A DNA stretch of 6,281 nt, taken from Parafilimonas sp. (GTDB taxonomy: Bacteria; Bacteroidota; Bacteroidia; Chitinophagales; Chitinophagaceae). Position numbers and translations under genes: made by a program. The stretch covers positions 1 to 6,281 of the forward strand of contig JAHEZC010000167.1 of the NCBI GenBank assembly GCA_023251275.1. Direction: 5' to 3'. Positions within the stretch are counted from its first letter, which is position 1, and every line of letters starts with the position of its first letter. The notes beneath the pieces are model-generated. The model was not told the DNA's origin, did not search any database, and worked only from the letters and a program-made list of their open reading frames with translations. Shown piece by piece: positions 1 to 6,003 of the stretch.

Positions 1-40
1 AATAAAGCTGATATCAAAAAATGAAATTATAAGTATCAGC
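1..40 (-). terminator. Possible weak intrinsic terminator after the sugar transporter
   Basis: In the minus-strand reading direction, 7-bp arms (GCTGATA at 40-34 and TATCAGC at 13-7) enclose a 20-nt AT-rich loop and are followed at once by TTTATT at the window edge. It lies about 65 bp past the stop codon of the transporter gene, a plausible place for a terminator. The stem has only three G-C pairs and the loop is long, so it is weak. The window edge hides anything beyond. Confidence 0.3.
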
Positions 41-105
41 AAGGAATAAGCATTGCAGATTCTAAATTATTATTAATTGGTCTTTCATTTTACTGAAAAA
101 AATTT

Positions 106-1458
106 TTAACCATGAATCAATTTCTTTTCAAGCTCTTCAAGCGATACTCCTTTTGTTTCAGGAACTTTGGTAAGCACCCATAGTAATTGCAGTACCATCA
201 TACCTGAGAAGAAAGCGAATATTGGCCACGGATTTTGGCCGAAAATTCCATTATCCTTATCTAGGAAAATAGGGGTTATTAAAGTAATGATTGCGGCAAA
301 CACCCAATGCACGCTAGCGCCAAACGACTGACCCAACGCTCTCTCATTGTTAGGAAATATTTCTGAAATGAAAACCCAAATTACAGCCCCCTGGCCAATT
401 GCATGCGATGCAATAAAAAGTAATAGTGAGCTCATTAATATCAAATCGCCTGCCTGCGAATAAAAAGACCAGGCTACTAAAGCCAGGCTGATAATATATC
501 CAAATGAACCAATGATAAGTAATTGTTTTCTGCCTATGCGGTCAATTAAATATAAACCGACAAATGTGAAAATTAAATTCGTGCCGCCAATAGCGATAGA
601 ATTAAAAAGGGATTCTTTTGCGGCAATCCCCGCCCTCTCCAGTATTTCAGGCGCATAATACAGGATAAAATTGATCCCCGATAACTGGTTAAAGAAAGCA
701 ACAAAAAAAGCAAGCCATATAACTACCTTGTATTTATTGCTGAAAAATGCAGTTTTCTTTCCCTTTGTTTCGATAGCAGCGTTAGCTGCAACAATATTGT
801 TTACTTCCGCATCTGCATTGTCTGCGCCTATTTGCAGAAAAACGGCTTTGGCCGCTGCCACATTGTTTTTGATCGTAATTAACCAACGTGGACTTTCAGG
901 TACGCCCATCACCATTATTGTATAAATGACAGAAGGAATAGCAAGTACGCCAAGCATCCATCTCCAATCATTAGCGCCACCCACTCCTTTTAAGAGATAA
1001 TTTGAAAAGAATGCAATCAATATCCCGAATACAATATTGAACTGGTACATAGCGCCGAGGCGTCCCCTTGTTGCTGGCGTGGATATTTCAGAAATATAGG
1101 TTGGCGCGGCAACAGACGATACACCGATACCTATACCACCAATGAACCGGAAAAAAGAAAAAATATAAGGATCCGGTGCAAGCGCTGAACCCAATGCTGA
1201 TATAGTAAATAAAAAGCCTATCCATAATAATACTTTCCTGCGACCGTATTTTTCGGTGGGGATACCTCCAAACAAAGCGCCGAAAACAGTGCCCCATAAT
1301 GCCATTGACATGATAAAAAATCCATGGAACAGGGGAGTCGTGTGCCAGAGTTCTTTAATGGGAAGATTGGCGCCGGAGATAACGACCGTATCAAATCCAA
1401 AAATAAAGCCCGCCAATGCGGCAACTATTGACCATTGAAACAGTTTGTTTTTATTCAT
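106..1458 (-). CDS. MFS sugar porter (SP family, XylE/GalP/GLUT-like), probable H+ symporter
   Basis: A 450-residue inner-membrane protein with the usual 12-helix layout and length of the sugar-porter family. Signatures in order: GFDTVVISGA in helix 1 (21-30), YGRRK in the loop 2-3 (71-75), PESPRWL after helix 6 (187-193), QLSGIN with YYAPEI in helix 7 (258-272), DRIGRK in loop 8-9 (306-311), SEIFP in helix 10 (365-369) and PETKG after helix 12 (433-437). Asp23 sits where XylE has its proton-coupling Asp27 and GLUT1 has Asn, which favours proton symport over passive transport. Likely sugar-site residues are Gln139, Gln258, Asn263, Trp361 and Trp385. The first Gln of the family QQ pair is Asn257, and His384 replaces the Gln before Trp385, so the substrate cannot be read off from XylE. 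The ATG at 1458 gives a normal short N-terminal tail. The gene lies 153 bp downstream of the namZ-like gene on the same strand. Family assignment is firm; the substrate is unknown. Confidence 0.93.
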   Translation of the reverse strand: MNKNKLFQWSIVAALAGFIFGFDTVVISGANLPIKELWHTTPLFHGFFIMSMALWGTVFGALFGGIPTEKYGRRKVLLWIGFLFTISALGSALAPDPYIFSFFRFIGGIGIGVSSVAAPTYISEISTPATRGRLGAMYQFNIVFGILIAFFSNYLLKGVGGANDWRWMLGVLAIPSVIYTIMVMGVPESPRWLITIKNNVAAAKAVFLQIGADNADAEVNNIVAANAAIETKGKKTAFFSNKYKVVIWLAFFVAFFNQLSGINFILYYAPEILERAGIAAKESLFNSIAIGGTNLIFTFVGLYLIDRIGRKQLLIIGSFGYIISLALVAWSFYSQAGDLILMSSLLLFIASHAIGQGAVIWVFISEIFPNNERALGQSFGASVHWVFAAIITLITPIFLDKDNGIFGQNPWPIFAFFSGMMVLQLLWVLTKVPETKGVSLEELEKKLIHG

Positions 1459-1581
1459 AGCAGGAGTTATTTGGCAGAGAAAAATATTTTTTACTGATCC
1501 GTGAGAATGATTTATTTGTAAACTTATGAAAAAACAAGATGTTCTTTACCGAAACAGGTCATTGCTCAGAATTCTTACTGT

Positions 1582-1608
1582 AATTCCGCAAAATGATTTT
1601 TCAGAATT
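1582..1608. repeat. 27-bp imperfect palindrome between namZ-like gene and transporter
   Basis: Arms are symmetric about G1595: AATTC (1582-1586) pairs with GAATT (1604-1608), and AAAAT (1590-1594) with ATTTT (1596-1600). A G-C pair (1588/1602) sits between them, giving 11 of 13 possible pairs. It begins four bases beyond the namZ-like stop codon and lies about 125 bp upstream of the transporter start. No T-run follows on either strand, so it does not look like a standard terminator. The odd-centred symmetry fits a dimeric repressor operator, or an mRNA 3'-end hairpin with its central bases unpaired. Chance is possible in AT-rich DNA. Confidence 0.35.
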
Positions 1609-1611
1609 GCG

Positions 1612-2901
1612 CTAATAGAAATCAGGGTACAGCAAATATTTCTTTCTGATCTTTTTGAATGCTTCGAGTTTATCCTGCCAGGATGCTCTTATTTCAGATT
1701 CCGTTTTTCCTTCATTTATTTGCTGCATCAATTCATTACTTCCTGCAAGCTTATTGAAAAAATAATCAGTTGGGTTACCTGATTTTGGTTTGATGAAAAA
1801 ATTTTGTTTATCAGGAAATAACCGGTATGCATTCAGCAGCCATTTAAGTTGAATTTGATTGTTTATTTGCTGAATGGTGATATCGTTGTCTGCGTTGTAC
1901 ATATTCCATCCATAACATAACCTGTCTTTGAATTTCGGTTCTTTAGCTCCCTGTGTGCTGCGAGGAGTAAAAGCAAATAATGTATCGGGTAAGTCAGGGT
2001 GGCCAAAAATTTCGAAAGGATGATCTGTGCCGCGGCCTTCTGTTATTACCGTTCCTTCAAAAAAGCAGGCAGATGGATACCAATATACAGAACCCATGCC
2101 TGTAAGATTTGGCGATGGATTTACCGGTAAAATATATTTACTGTTATGCGTATAATTACTGCATTTTATCACGAGCAAATGAACGGGAGCACCGGAACCT
2201 GCTTCTGCCTGTTTATAATCATTATATTTTTTATTTGCTTTTGCCGATAACCAATTTTCCCCGGCAATCATTAAAGCATATTCCCCGATTGTCATGCCAT
2301 ACACAACAGGCACTGGTTGCATACCGACAAAACTTTTATAAGCAGTATCGAGCACAGGCCCATCAATATAAAATCCATTCGGGTTTGGCCTGTCAAGAAT
2401 GATGAGCGGAATATTATTTTCCAATGCACTTTCCATATAATATTGCAAAGACGAAATATAAGTGTAGAAACGAACGCCAACATCTTGTATATCGAAAAGC
2501 ATCATATCTATTCCCTGCAGATCTTCTTTTGAAGGTTTTGTTTTTGAACCGTATAACGAAACAACTTTTATTCCTGTTTTTTCATCGGTAAAATTATTTA
2601 CTTTTTCACCTGCATCAGCCGTGCCGCGGAATCCATGTTCCGGTCCGAAGATCACTTTTATATTCACCCCGAGTTTTACGAGTGTATCTATAATAGTTGA
2701 ATTACCAACTAAAGAAGTCTGGTTGGCAAAAACAGCAATTGTTTTGTTTTTGATAAGCGGCAGATAAACATCTGTTCGTTCGGCTCCGGGAATAATTAAG
2801 TCATCATTTGCAAACAAATGATCTGTTGTTTTTGTTGATGGTTGACCACTTATGCTCCCAAGCAATATAATTGTGACAGCAATAGTATTAATTCGTTTCA
2901 T
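1612..2901 (-). CDS. namZ: DUF1343 / GH171 exo-beta-N-acetylmuramidase-like protein (NamZ family), exported
   Basis: A 429-residue protein of the DUF1343 family, now glycoside hydrolase family GH171. The characterised Bacillus subtilis NamZ cleaves terminal MurNAc from the non-reducing ends of peptidoglycan fragments. Diagnostic blocks, numbered from the ATG at 2901: GPEHGFRG (86-93, with the conserved acidic Glu88), DIQDVGVRFYTY (137-148), LDRPNPNG (169-176), YGMTIGEY (201-208) and EGRGT with PFE (288-297). Length is typical for a single-domain member. Residues 1 to about 19 (MKR, then a hydrophobic stretch with LLG) look like a signal peptide. There is no cysteine for a lipobox, so a periplasmic soluble enzyme is expected. 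The frame also opens at a TTG two codons upstream (2907), but the ATG at 2901, followed by AAA CGA, gives a standard signal-peptide start and is preferred. It lies 142 bp after the secreted-protein gene and 153 bp before the sugar transporter. Family is certain; MurNAc specificity is inferred from the family. Confidence 0.9.
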   Translation of the reverse strand: MKRINTIAVTIILLGSISGQPSTKTTDHLFANDDLIIPGAERTDVYLPLIKNKTIAVFANQTSLVGNSTIIDTLVKLGVNIKVIFGPEHGFRGTADAGEKVNNFTDEKTGIKVVSLYGSKTKPSKEDLQGIDMMLFDIQDVGVRFYTYISSLQYYMESALENNIPLIILDRPNPNGFYIDGPVLDTAYKSFVGMQPVPVVYGMTIGEYALMIAGENWLSAKANKKYNDYKQAEAGSGAPVHLLVIKCSNYTHNSKYILPVNPSPNLTGMGSVYWYPSACFFEGTVITEGRGTDHPFEIFGHPDLPDTLFAFTPRSTQGAKEPKFKDRLCYGWNMYNADNDITIQQINNQIQLKWLLNAYRLFPDKQNFFIKPKSGNPTDYFFNKLAGSNELMQQINEGKTESEIRASWQDKLEAFKKIRKKYLLYPDFY

Positions 2902-3043
2902 GATCAAATACTTATCAAGTTAATGAATTAAAGTTCCCGTAAGCCATTGTCTCATTGGTTGAAGTCGGTTCATTGGAAAGGGTTGGTATAATTCGTTATT
3001 TTATAAAACAGCGGTAACGGATTTTTTTATTTTTTTCACAGGA

Positions 3044-3973
3044 TCATTTAAGCTTTATTTTTCTTAGCCTCACAGCAGCATTTTGAGAGTAATTGCTTTC
3101 AAGGCTTACTTCATATCGGTGTTTCTTATCAGTAACAATCATTATTGCTGCATTCGGGGGAATTAACCCGAGGTTTTCTGCAAACATTACAAGGTCATTA
3201 TTAGTTTCAACAGAATCGACTTTTACATAAAAGCTGATAGGCGTGCGTGTATTGAGCAGTTGTTTTAGCTGAACAAGTTTTCTGTTATAAAAAACAGAAA
3301 TAGTATCGTAATCAAACTCGGCGTTGTCGTACAGGTCTATCCTGACCGAATCATCTGACACATCAAGAATTTTGATAAGCTTATTACTGCGTTTGAGCAC
3401 CAGGCGTTCGGTTTCGTATGAGGTAATTTTTTGTATGGGTATTTCTGGTTCAGGTGCAGTTAGTGAATCTTCAGGAACCTGTGCCAATTCCTCCAGATGT
3501 TCTTTGAGCGTAGGTTCATCATCGGGCATTTTTTTAAAAGTAACTTTTATCGGCGCACAGGTATATTTGTGCAGGTCATCACTGATAAAGCTGCCAATAA
3601 GAAAAGTTCCTGCCTGCGATATTCTCAATGTGTATTCACCCTTCATGACGCAGTCAATGCCATCAAGCGCATTTATGGTTGCATAAAACATGATCGGCAT
3701 AAATCTCACAGAGAAAAACCGCGCATCATCATCATAAGTTCCTGTTAATTTATTGCTGAAATAGCCGTTACGAAAATAATAGTTGAATTCTCCGGTCACT
3801 GTTCTGCCGTTTTGTTTCAATATCAATTCGCATAAATAATCATTGGTATTTTGAAGTATATCTACATTACCAATGCCATACCATTTACCCGTTATTTTTT
3901 GTGCTGTTGCAGGAAAATTGTGCACGCATAGTACAAGTATTAAAATGAGAAGATGCGGAAGACTGGATTTCAT
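3044..3973 (-). CDS. Uncharacterised secreted two-domain beta-rich protein
   Basis: A 309-residue protein that I cannot assign to a named family. Residues 1-25 are a clear signal peptide: Lys2, a leucine-rich core at 8-16, then a PATA-Q junction for signal peptidase I. The mature N-terminal half (26 to about 148) starts with KITGKWYGIG and is rich in alternating strand-like segments with G-x-F and LTGTYD motifs. This resembles small lipocalin-like or beta-barrel domains of secreted Bacteroidota proteins. An acidic, proline-rich linker follows (150-180). The C-terminal half (about 188-309) contains IDLYDNAEFDYDTISVFYN (212-230), VMFAENLGLIPPNAAIMIV (262-280) and a final basic strand. From memory, this pattern recurs at the ends of uncharacterised exported Bacteroidota proteins and probably folds as a beta-sandwich. 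No catalytic motif is visible. The mature part holds three cysteines (48, 108, 139), so at most one disulphide is possible. The ATG at 3973 is well supported by the signal peptide. Confidence 0.85.
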   Translation of the reverse strand: MKSSLPHLLILILVLCVHNFPATAQKITGKWYGIGNVDILQNTNDYLCELILKQNGRTVTGEFNYYFRNGYFSNKLTGTYDDDARFFSVRFMPIMFYATINALDGIDCVMKGEYTLRISQAGTFLIGSFISDDLHKYTCAPIKVTFKKMPDDEPTLKEHLEELAQVPEDSLTAPEPEIPIQKITSYETERLVLKRSNKLIKILDVSDDSVRIDLYDNAEFDYDTISVFYNRKLVQLKQLLNTRTPISFYVKVDSVETNNDLVMFAENLGLIPPNAAIMIVTDKKHRYEVSLESNYSQNAAVRLRKIKLK

Positions 3974-4002
3974 TCAATAATTGTATTTCACCGTTAGAAA
4001 GC

Positions 4003-4027
4003 CAAAAATCATTAAAAAATGATGTTT
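4003..4027. promoter_or_regulatory. AT-rich stem-loop with a -7-like box upstream of the secreted-protein gene
   Basis: Six perfect pairs (ATCATT at 4008-4013 with AATGAT at 4018-4023) close a 4-nt loop. A mismatch and three more A-T pairs extend the stem. In the minus direction it ends in TTTTTGG. The same bases contain GATTTTTG (4010-4003, minus), which matches seven of eight positions of the Bacteroidota TAnnTTTG box and would give a leader of about 25 nt for the secreted-protein gene. No TTG is seen at the -33 position. It could be a promoter, a weak terminator for the upstream smpB transcript, or neither. Confidence 0.25.
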
Positions 4028-4211
4028 TTCATGGGGGAGAAATTCATCGGTAAAGTGATTTTCACCTTAAAAATTTTTCATAAGGAACGCATTACTTTAT
4101 GCCTTAAAATTATTTCTATTAAATTATTTCGCACTATATTTTTATTTGTTTGTGAAGAAATTGTGGGAAAGTAAATCCGATCAATAATTTATGCGGATAT
4201 CTGATTTTTAT

Positions 4212-4652
4212 CTATTTTAAATATCTTCTTATTTCTCTTTCAGTGTCACGTTCTTTAATACTTTCTCTTTTATCGTGTATTTTTTTTCCCCGGGCCAAGC
4301 CGATTTCTGTTTTCACAAGATTTTTTTCATTAAAGAAAATTTTCAGCGGAACAATCGTTAATCCTTTTTCCTTTGTTGCAGCTTCGAGACGATGAAGTTC
4401 TCTTTTACTCAGCAATAATTTTCTGTCGTGTACGGCAATATGATTATTTGCTGTTCCAAGCTTATACTCTGCAATATATAAACCCCTTATCCATAGTTCA
4501 CCTTTATCAAACAGGCAGAAGCTGTCATTAAAACTTACTTTGCCTTCGCGGACAGATTTAACTTCTGTTCCCATTAATACGATGCCTGCCACATATTTAT
4601 TGTCTATGTGATAATGAAAATATGCCTGCCTGTTGTTCATTTCTTTCGCCAT
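4212..4652 (-). CDS. smpB: SsrA (tmRNA)-binding protein SmpB
   Basis: A 146-residue cytosolic protein, close to the normal SmpB length. SmpB binds the tRNA-like domain of tmRNA and delivers it to ribosomes stalled on broken mRNA. In trans-translation the nascent chain is then tagged for proteolysis and the ribosome released. The family core is obvious: NRQAYFHYHI (7-16), then AGIVLMGTEVKS (22-33), GELWIRGLYIAEY (51-63), RKLLLSKREL (77-86), EKGLTIVPLKIFF (95-107) and the C-terminal GKKIHDKRE (122-130). The tail after residue 130 is basic and ends EREIRRYLK, as expected for the part that enters the empty mRNA channel. The ATG at 4652 gives MAKEMNNRQ; an in-frame ATG at 4640 would still keep the core, so the first four residues are less certain. 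An AAGGA stretch lies about 13 bases upstream, too far to be a strong ribosome site. It follows accD by 47 bp on the same strand and is probably co-transcribed. The ssrA gene itself is not in this window. Confidence 0.97.
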   Translation of the reverse strand: MAKEMNNRQAYFHYHIDNKYVAGIVLMGTEVKSVREGKVSFNDSFCLFDKGELWIRGLYIAEYKLGTANNHIAVHDRKLLLSKRELHRLEAATKEKGLTIVPLKIFFNEKNLVKTEIGLARGKKIHDKRESIKERDTEREIRRYLK

Positions 4653-4699
4653 AAAAATCTTTTTTCCTTCTATTGCAGACCTGATATGGGTATGAAAAA

Positions 4700-5623
4700 T
4701 TAATGCTGAAACAGCATGATCACCTGCGTTATTTTTTCTTTCAGGAATTTCCGGTCAATGATGAAGTCGAGAAAACCATGATCGAGTAAAAATTCGCTTC
4801 GCTGAAAACCTGCAGGCAGATCTTTTTTAATTGTTTCTTTTATTACCCGCGGGCCTGCAAAGCCAATCAGTGCGCCGGGCTCAGCAATATTCAGATCTCC
4901 GAGCATACCAAAACTGGCAGAAATACCTCCGAATGTAGGATCGGTCAGCAGTGAGATATAAGGAATTTTAGCGTCGCTTAATTGAGAAAGCTTGCCGCTC
5001 GTTTTGGCCAATTGCATCAGGCTGAAAGCGCTTTCCATCATACGGGCGCCTCCGCTTTTGGATATAACAAAAAAAGGCAGCTTATGAGCAAGACAATAAT
5101 CCGCAGCACGACTGAATTTTTCACCCATCACACTGCCAAGTGAGCCGCCGATAAATTCAAAGTCCATACAGGCAACCACTAATTCATAGTCGTTCACTTT
5201 ACCCGCAGCCACCCGCATGCTGTCTTTAAGATCTGTGTTCGCATGAATTTCATCGAGTCTTTTTTGATAAGGTTTTAAATCTGTAAACCCCAAAAAATCC
5301 TTGCTGCGGATATTACCAAATAATTCCTGGTATTCGTTGTTGTCAAATAAAATTTCATAATACTCATCGCTGCCGATACGGTGATGATAATTGCATTTGG
5401 GGCATACAAATAAATTTTCTCTCAGCTCACTCGTAGTACATATATAGTTGCATTCAGGGCATTTGCTCCATAACCCTTCGGGTGTTTCTTTTTTTTCTGC
5501 AGTAGAAGTGGTGATCCCTTTCCTGAAACGCCGGTACCATTTGCGTCTTGCTTCTGAGGCTATATTGCCCTGGCTCTCTTCACCCGATAAATCAGACTCG
5601 AAATTATCTTCTTCTTTTTTCAT
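4700..5623 (-). CDS. accD: Acetyl-CoA carboxylase carboxyltransferase subunit beta AccD
   Basis: A 307-residue cytosolic subunit. With AccA it forms the carboxyltransferase that moves the carboxyl group from biotin on AccB to acetyl-CoA, making malonyl-CoA for fatty acid synthesis. The N-terminal zinc ribbon is complete: CPEC at 55-58 and CPKC at 74-77. The crotonase-like fold follows, with IGGSLGSVMGEK (158-169), the acyl-CoA oxyanion segment SGGARMMES (190-198), TDPTFGGISASF (227-238) and FAGPRVIKET (255-264). accA is not in the window, which is common because the two genes are often unlinked. An acidic N-terminal extension of about 25 residues precedes the usual start region (WYRRFRKGI, 29-37, where homologues typically begin with a Trp-Phe-Arg/Lys block). 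There is no in-frame ATG, GTG or TTG between residues 2 and 35, so the extension appears genuine. The gene has its own promoter just upstream, is followed by smpB after 47 bp, and is divergent from the phosphorylase gene. Confidence 0.97.
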   Translation of the reverse strand: MKKEEDNFESDLSGEESQGNIASEARRKWYRRFRKGITTSTAEKKETPEGLWSKCPECNYICTTSELRENLFVCPKCNYHHRIGSDEYYEILFDNNEYQELFGNIRSKDFLGFTDLKPYQKRLDEIHANTDLKDSMRVAAGKVNDYELVVACMDFEFIGGSLGSVMGEKFSRAADYCLAHKLPFFVISKSGGARMMESAFSLMQLAKTSGKLSQLSDAKIPYISLLTDPTFGGISASFGMLGDLNIAEPGALIGFAGPRVIKETIKKDLPAGFQRSEFLLDHGFLDFIIDRKFLKEKITQVIMLFQH

Positions 5624-5651
5624 AAAGCATTCATTGGGGTGATGAAGGTAG

Positions 5652-5682
5652 CAAAAATAAGGAGTTTGAAGGATTAGTACAG
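5652..5682 (-). promoter_or_regulatory. Bacteroidota-type promoter of accD (and smpB)
   Basis: On the minus strand, TATTTTTG (5659-5652) matches the Bacteroidota -7 consensus TAnnTTTG at every fixed position. Twenty bases upstream is CTG (5682-5680), one change from the -33 element TTG. Transcription would start near 5646 and leave a leader of about 20-25 nt before the accD ATG at 5623. Position, spacing and direction all fit, so this is the best-supported regulatory site in the window. Confidence 0.6.
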
Positions 5683-5776
5683 TTTTCAGGGAAAATGGTC
5701 AGTTATGTTGTCATCTATGTGTTCAGCCAGGCAGGTTGATAAATAATTTGCCTGTTTATAATGTCTTGAAATTTGA

Positions 5777-5840
5777 ACGGATATTCAGTATAAGGAAAAT
5801 ATTTTCTTTTCCTTTTCAAATCGCCAAAGCACATATCCGT
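5777..5840. repeat. Nested inverted repeats in the phosphorylase upstream region
   Basis: An outer pair of perfect 8-bp arms, ACGGATAT (5777-5784) and ATATCCGT (5833-5840), encloses an inner perfect 8-bp pair, AAGGAAAA (5792-5799) and TTTTCCTT (5807-5814), around a 7-nt loop. The inner part also contains a perfect 12-bp palindrome, GAAAATATTTTC (5795-5806). The inner hairpin and the palindrome are alternative pairings. The arrangement could be an operator, a structured leader RNA or a cruciform. No T-run follows the outer stem. Confidence 0.45.
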
Positions 5841-5875
5841 ATTCAGTTTCAGGCATCAGTGTTGTGATAAAATTT

Positions 5876-5914
5876 CTGATACAACTTTTTGTATTACAGC
5901 ATGAAAAGTTTTCA
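5876..5914. repeat. Tandem hairpin and perfect odd palindrome about 100 bp before the phosphorylase start
   Basis: CTGATACAA (5876-5884) pairs with TTGTAT-ta-CAG (5889-5899), nine pairs with a 2-nt bulge and a 4-nt loop. Immediately next is TGAAAAGTTTTCA (5902-5914), a perfect 13-bp palindrome centred on G5908. The first hairpin can be replaced by an upstream pairing, GTTGT (5861-5865) with ACAAC (5881-5885), so two exclusive folds are possible. Function is not known. Confidence 0.35.
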
Positions 5915-6003
5915 ACAGTACAGATTTTTCATTGTGTTAAAAATACATTTTTATCAATAACCCTTTATATTGCGTCGCTTTTCGATAAACCATAACAGCG
6001 AAA

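Larger units (their letters stand above)
5624..6003. promoter_or_regulatory. 380-bp divergent intergenic region between accD and the glucan phosphorylase gene
   Basis: No credible protein gene fits here; the longest plus-strand ATG frame noticed is 19 codons (5901-5960). The right-hand 225 bp are rich in inverted repeats, listed separately, and would form a long leader or operator region for the phosphorylase gene. No plus-strand match to TAnnTTTG with a correctly spaced TTG was found. The nearest boxes are TACATTTT at 5944-5951 (seven of eight positions) and GAAATTTG at 5768-5775 (seven of eight). The phosphorylase promoter therefore remains unplaced. The left end contains the accD promoter. 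Confidence 0.6.

Noticed and set aside
671..925. Plus-strand ORF of 84 codons opposite the sugar transporter
   Set aside because: It lies wholly inside a gene with strong family motifs on the other strand, has low-complexity Ala/Leu composition and resembles no family. The other overlapping ORFs at 1088-1438, 2109-2532, 3324-3748 and 5448-5642 are dismissed for the same reason.
1589..1596. TCATTTTG (minus strand) as the -7 box of the transporter promoter
   Set aside because: It matches seven of eight positions, but there is no TTG at the -33 spacing and it lies inside the palindrome about 130 bp from the start codon.
4055..4069. GTGA-TTT-TCAC hairpin in the smpB/secreted-protein gap
   Set aside because: The stem is four pairs plus two across a bulge, with no T-run in the direction of either neighbouring gene.
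4175..4198. ATCCG/CGGAT inverted repeat just past the smpB stop as a terminator
   Set aside because: The stem is only 5 bp with a 14-nt loop, and the following minus-strand sequence (TTACTTT) is not a proper T-run.
5683..5695. TTTTC-agg-GAAAA inverted repeat near the accD promoter as an operator
   Set aside because: The arms are only five A/T-dominated pairs; similar short symmetries are expected by chance at this base composition.
5901..5960. 19-codon ORF (MKSFQQYRFF...) as a leader peptide for the phosphorylase gene
   Set aside because: It has no run of a regulatory codon, no ribosome site, and its first codons are part of a DNA palindrome. Chance is the simplest explanation.
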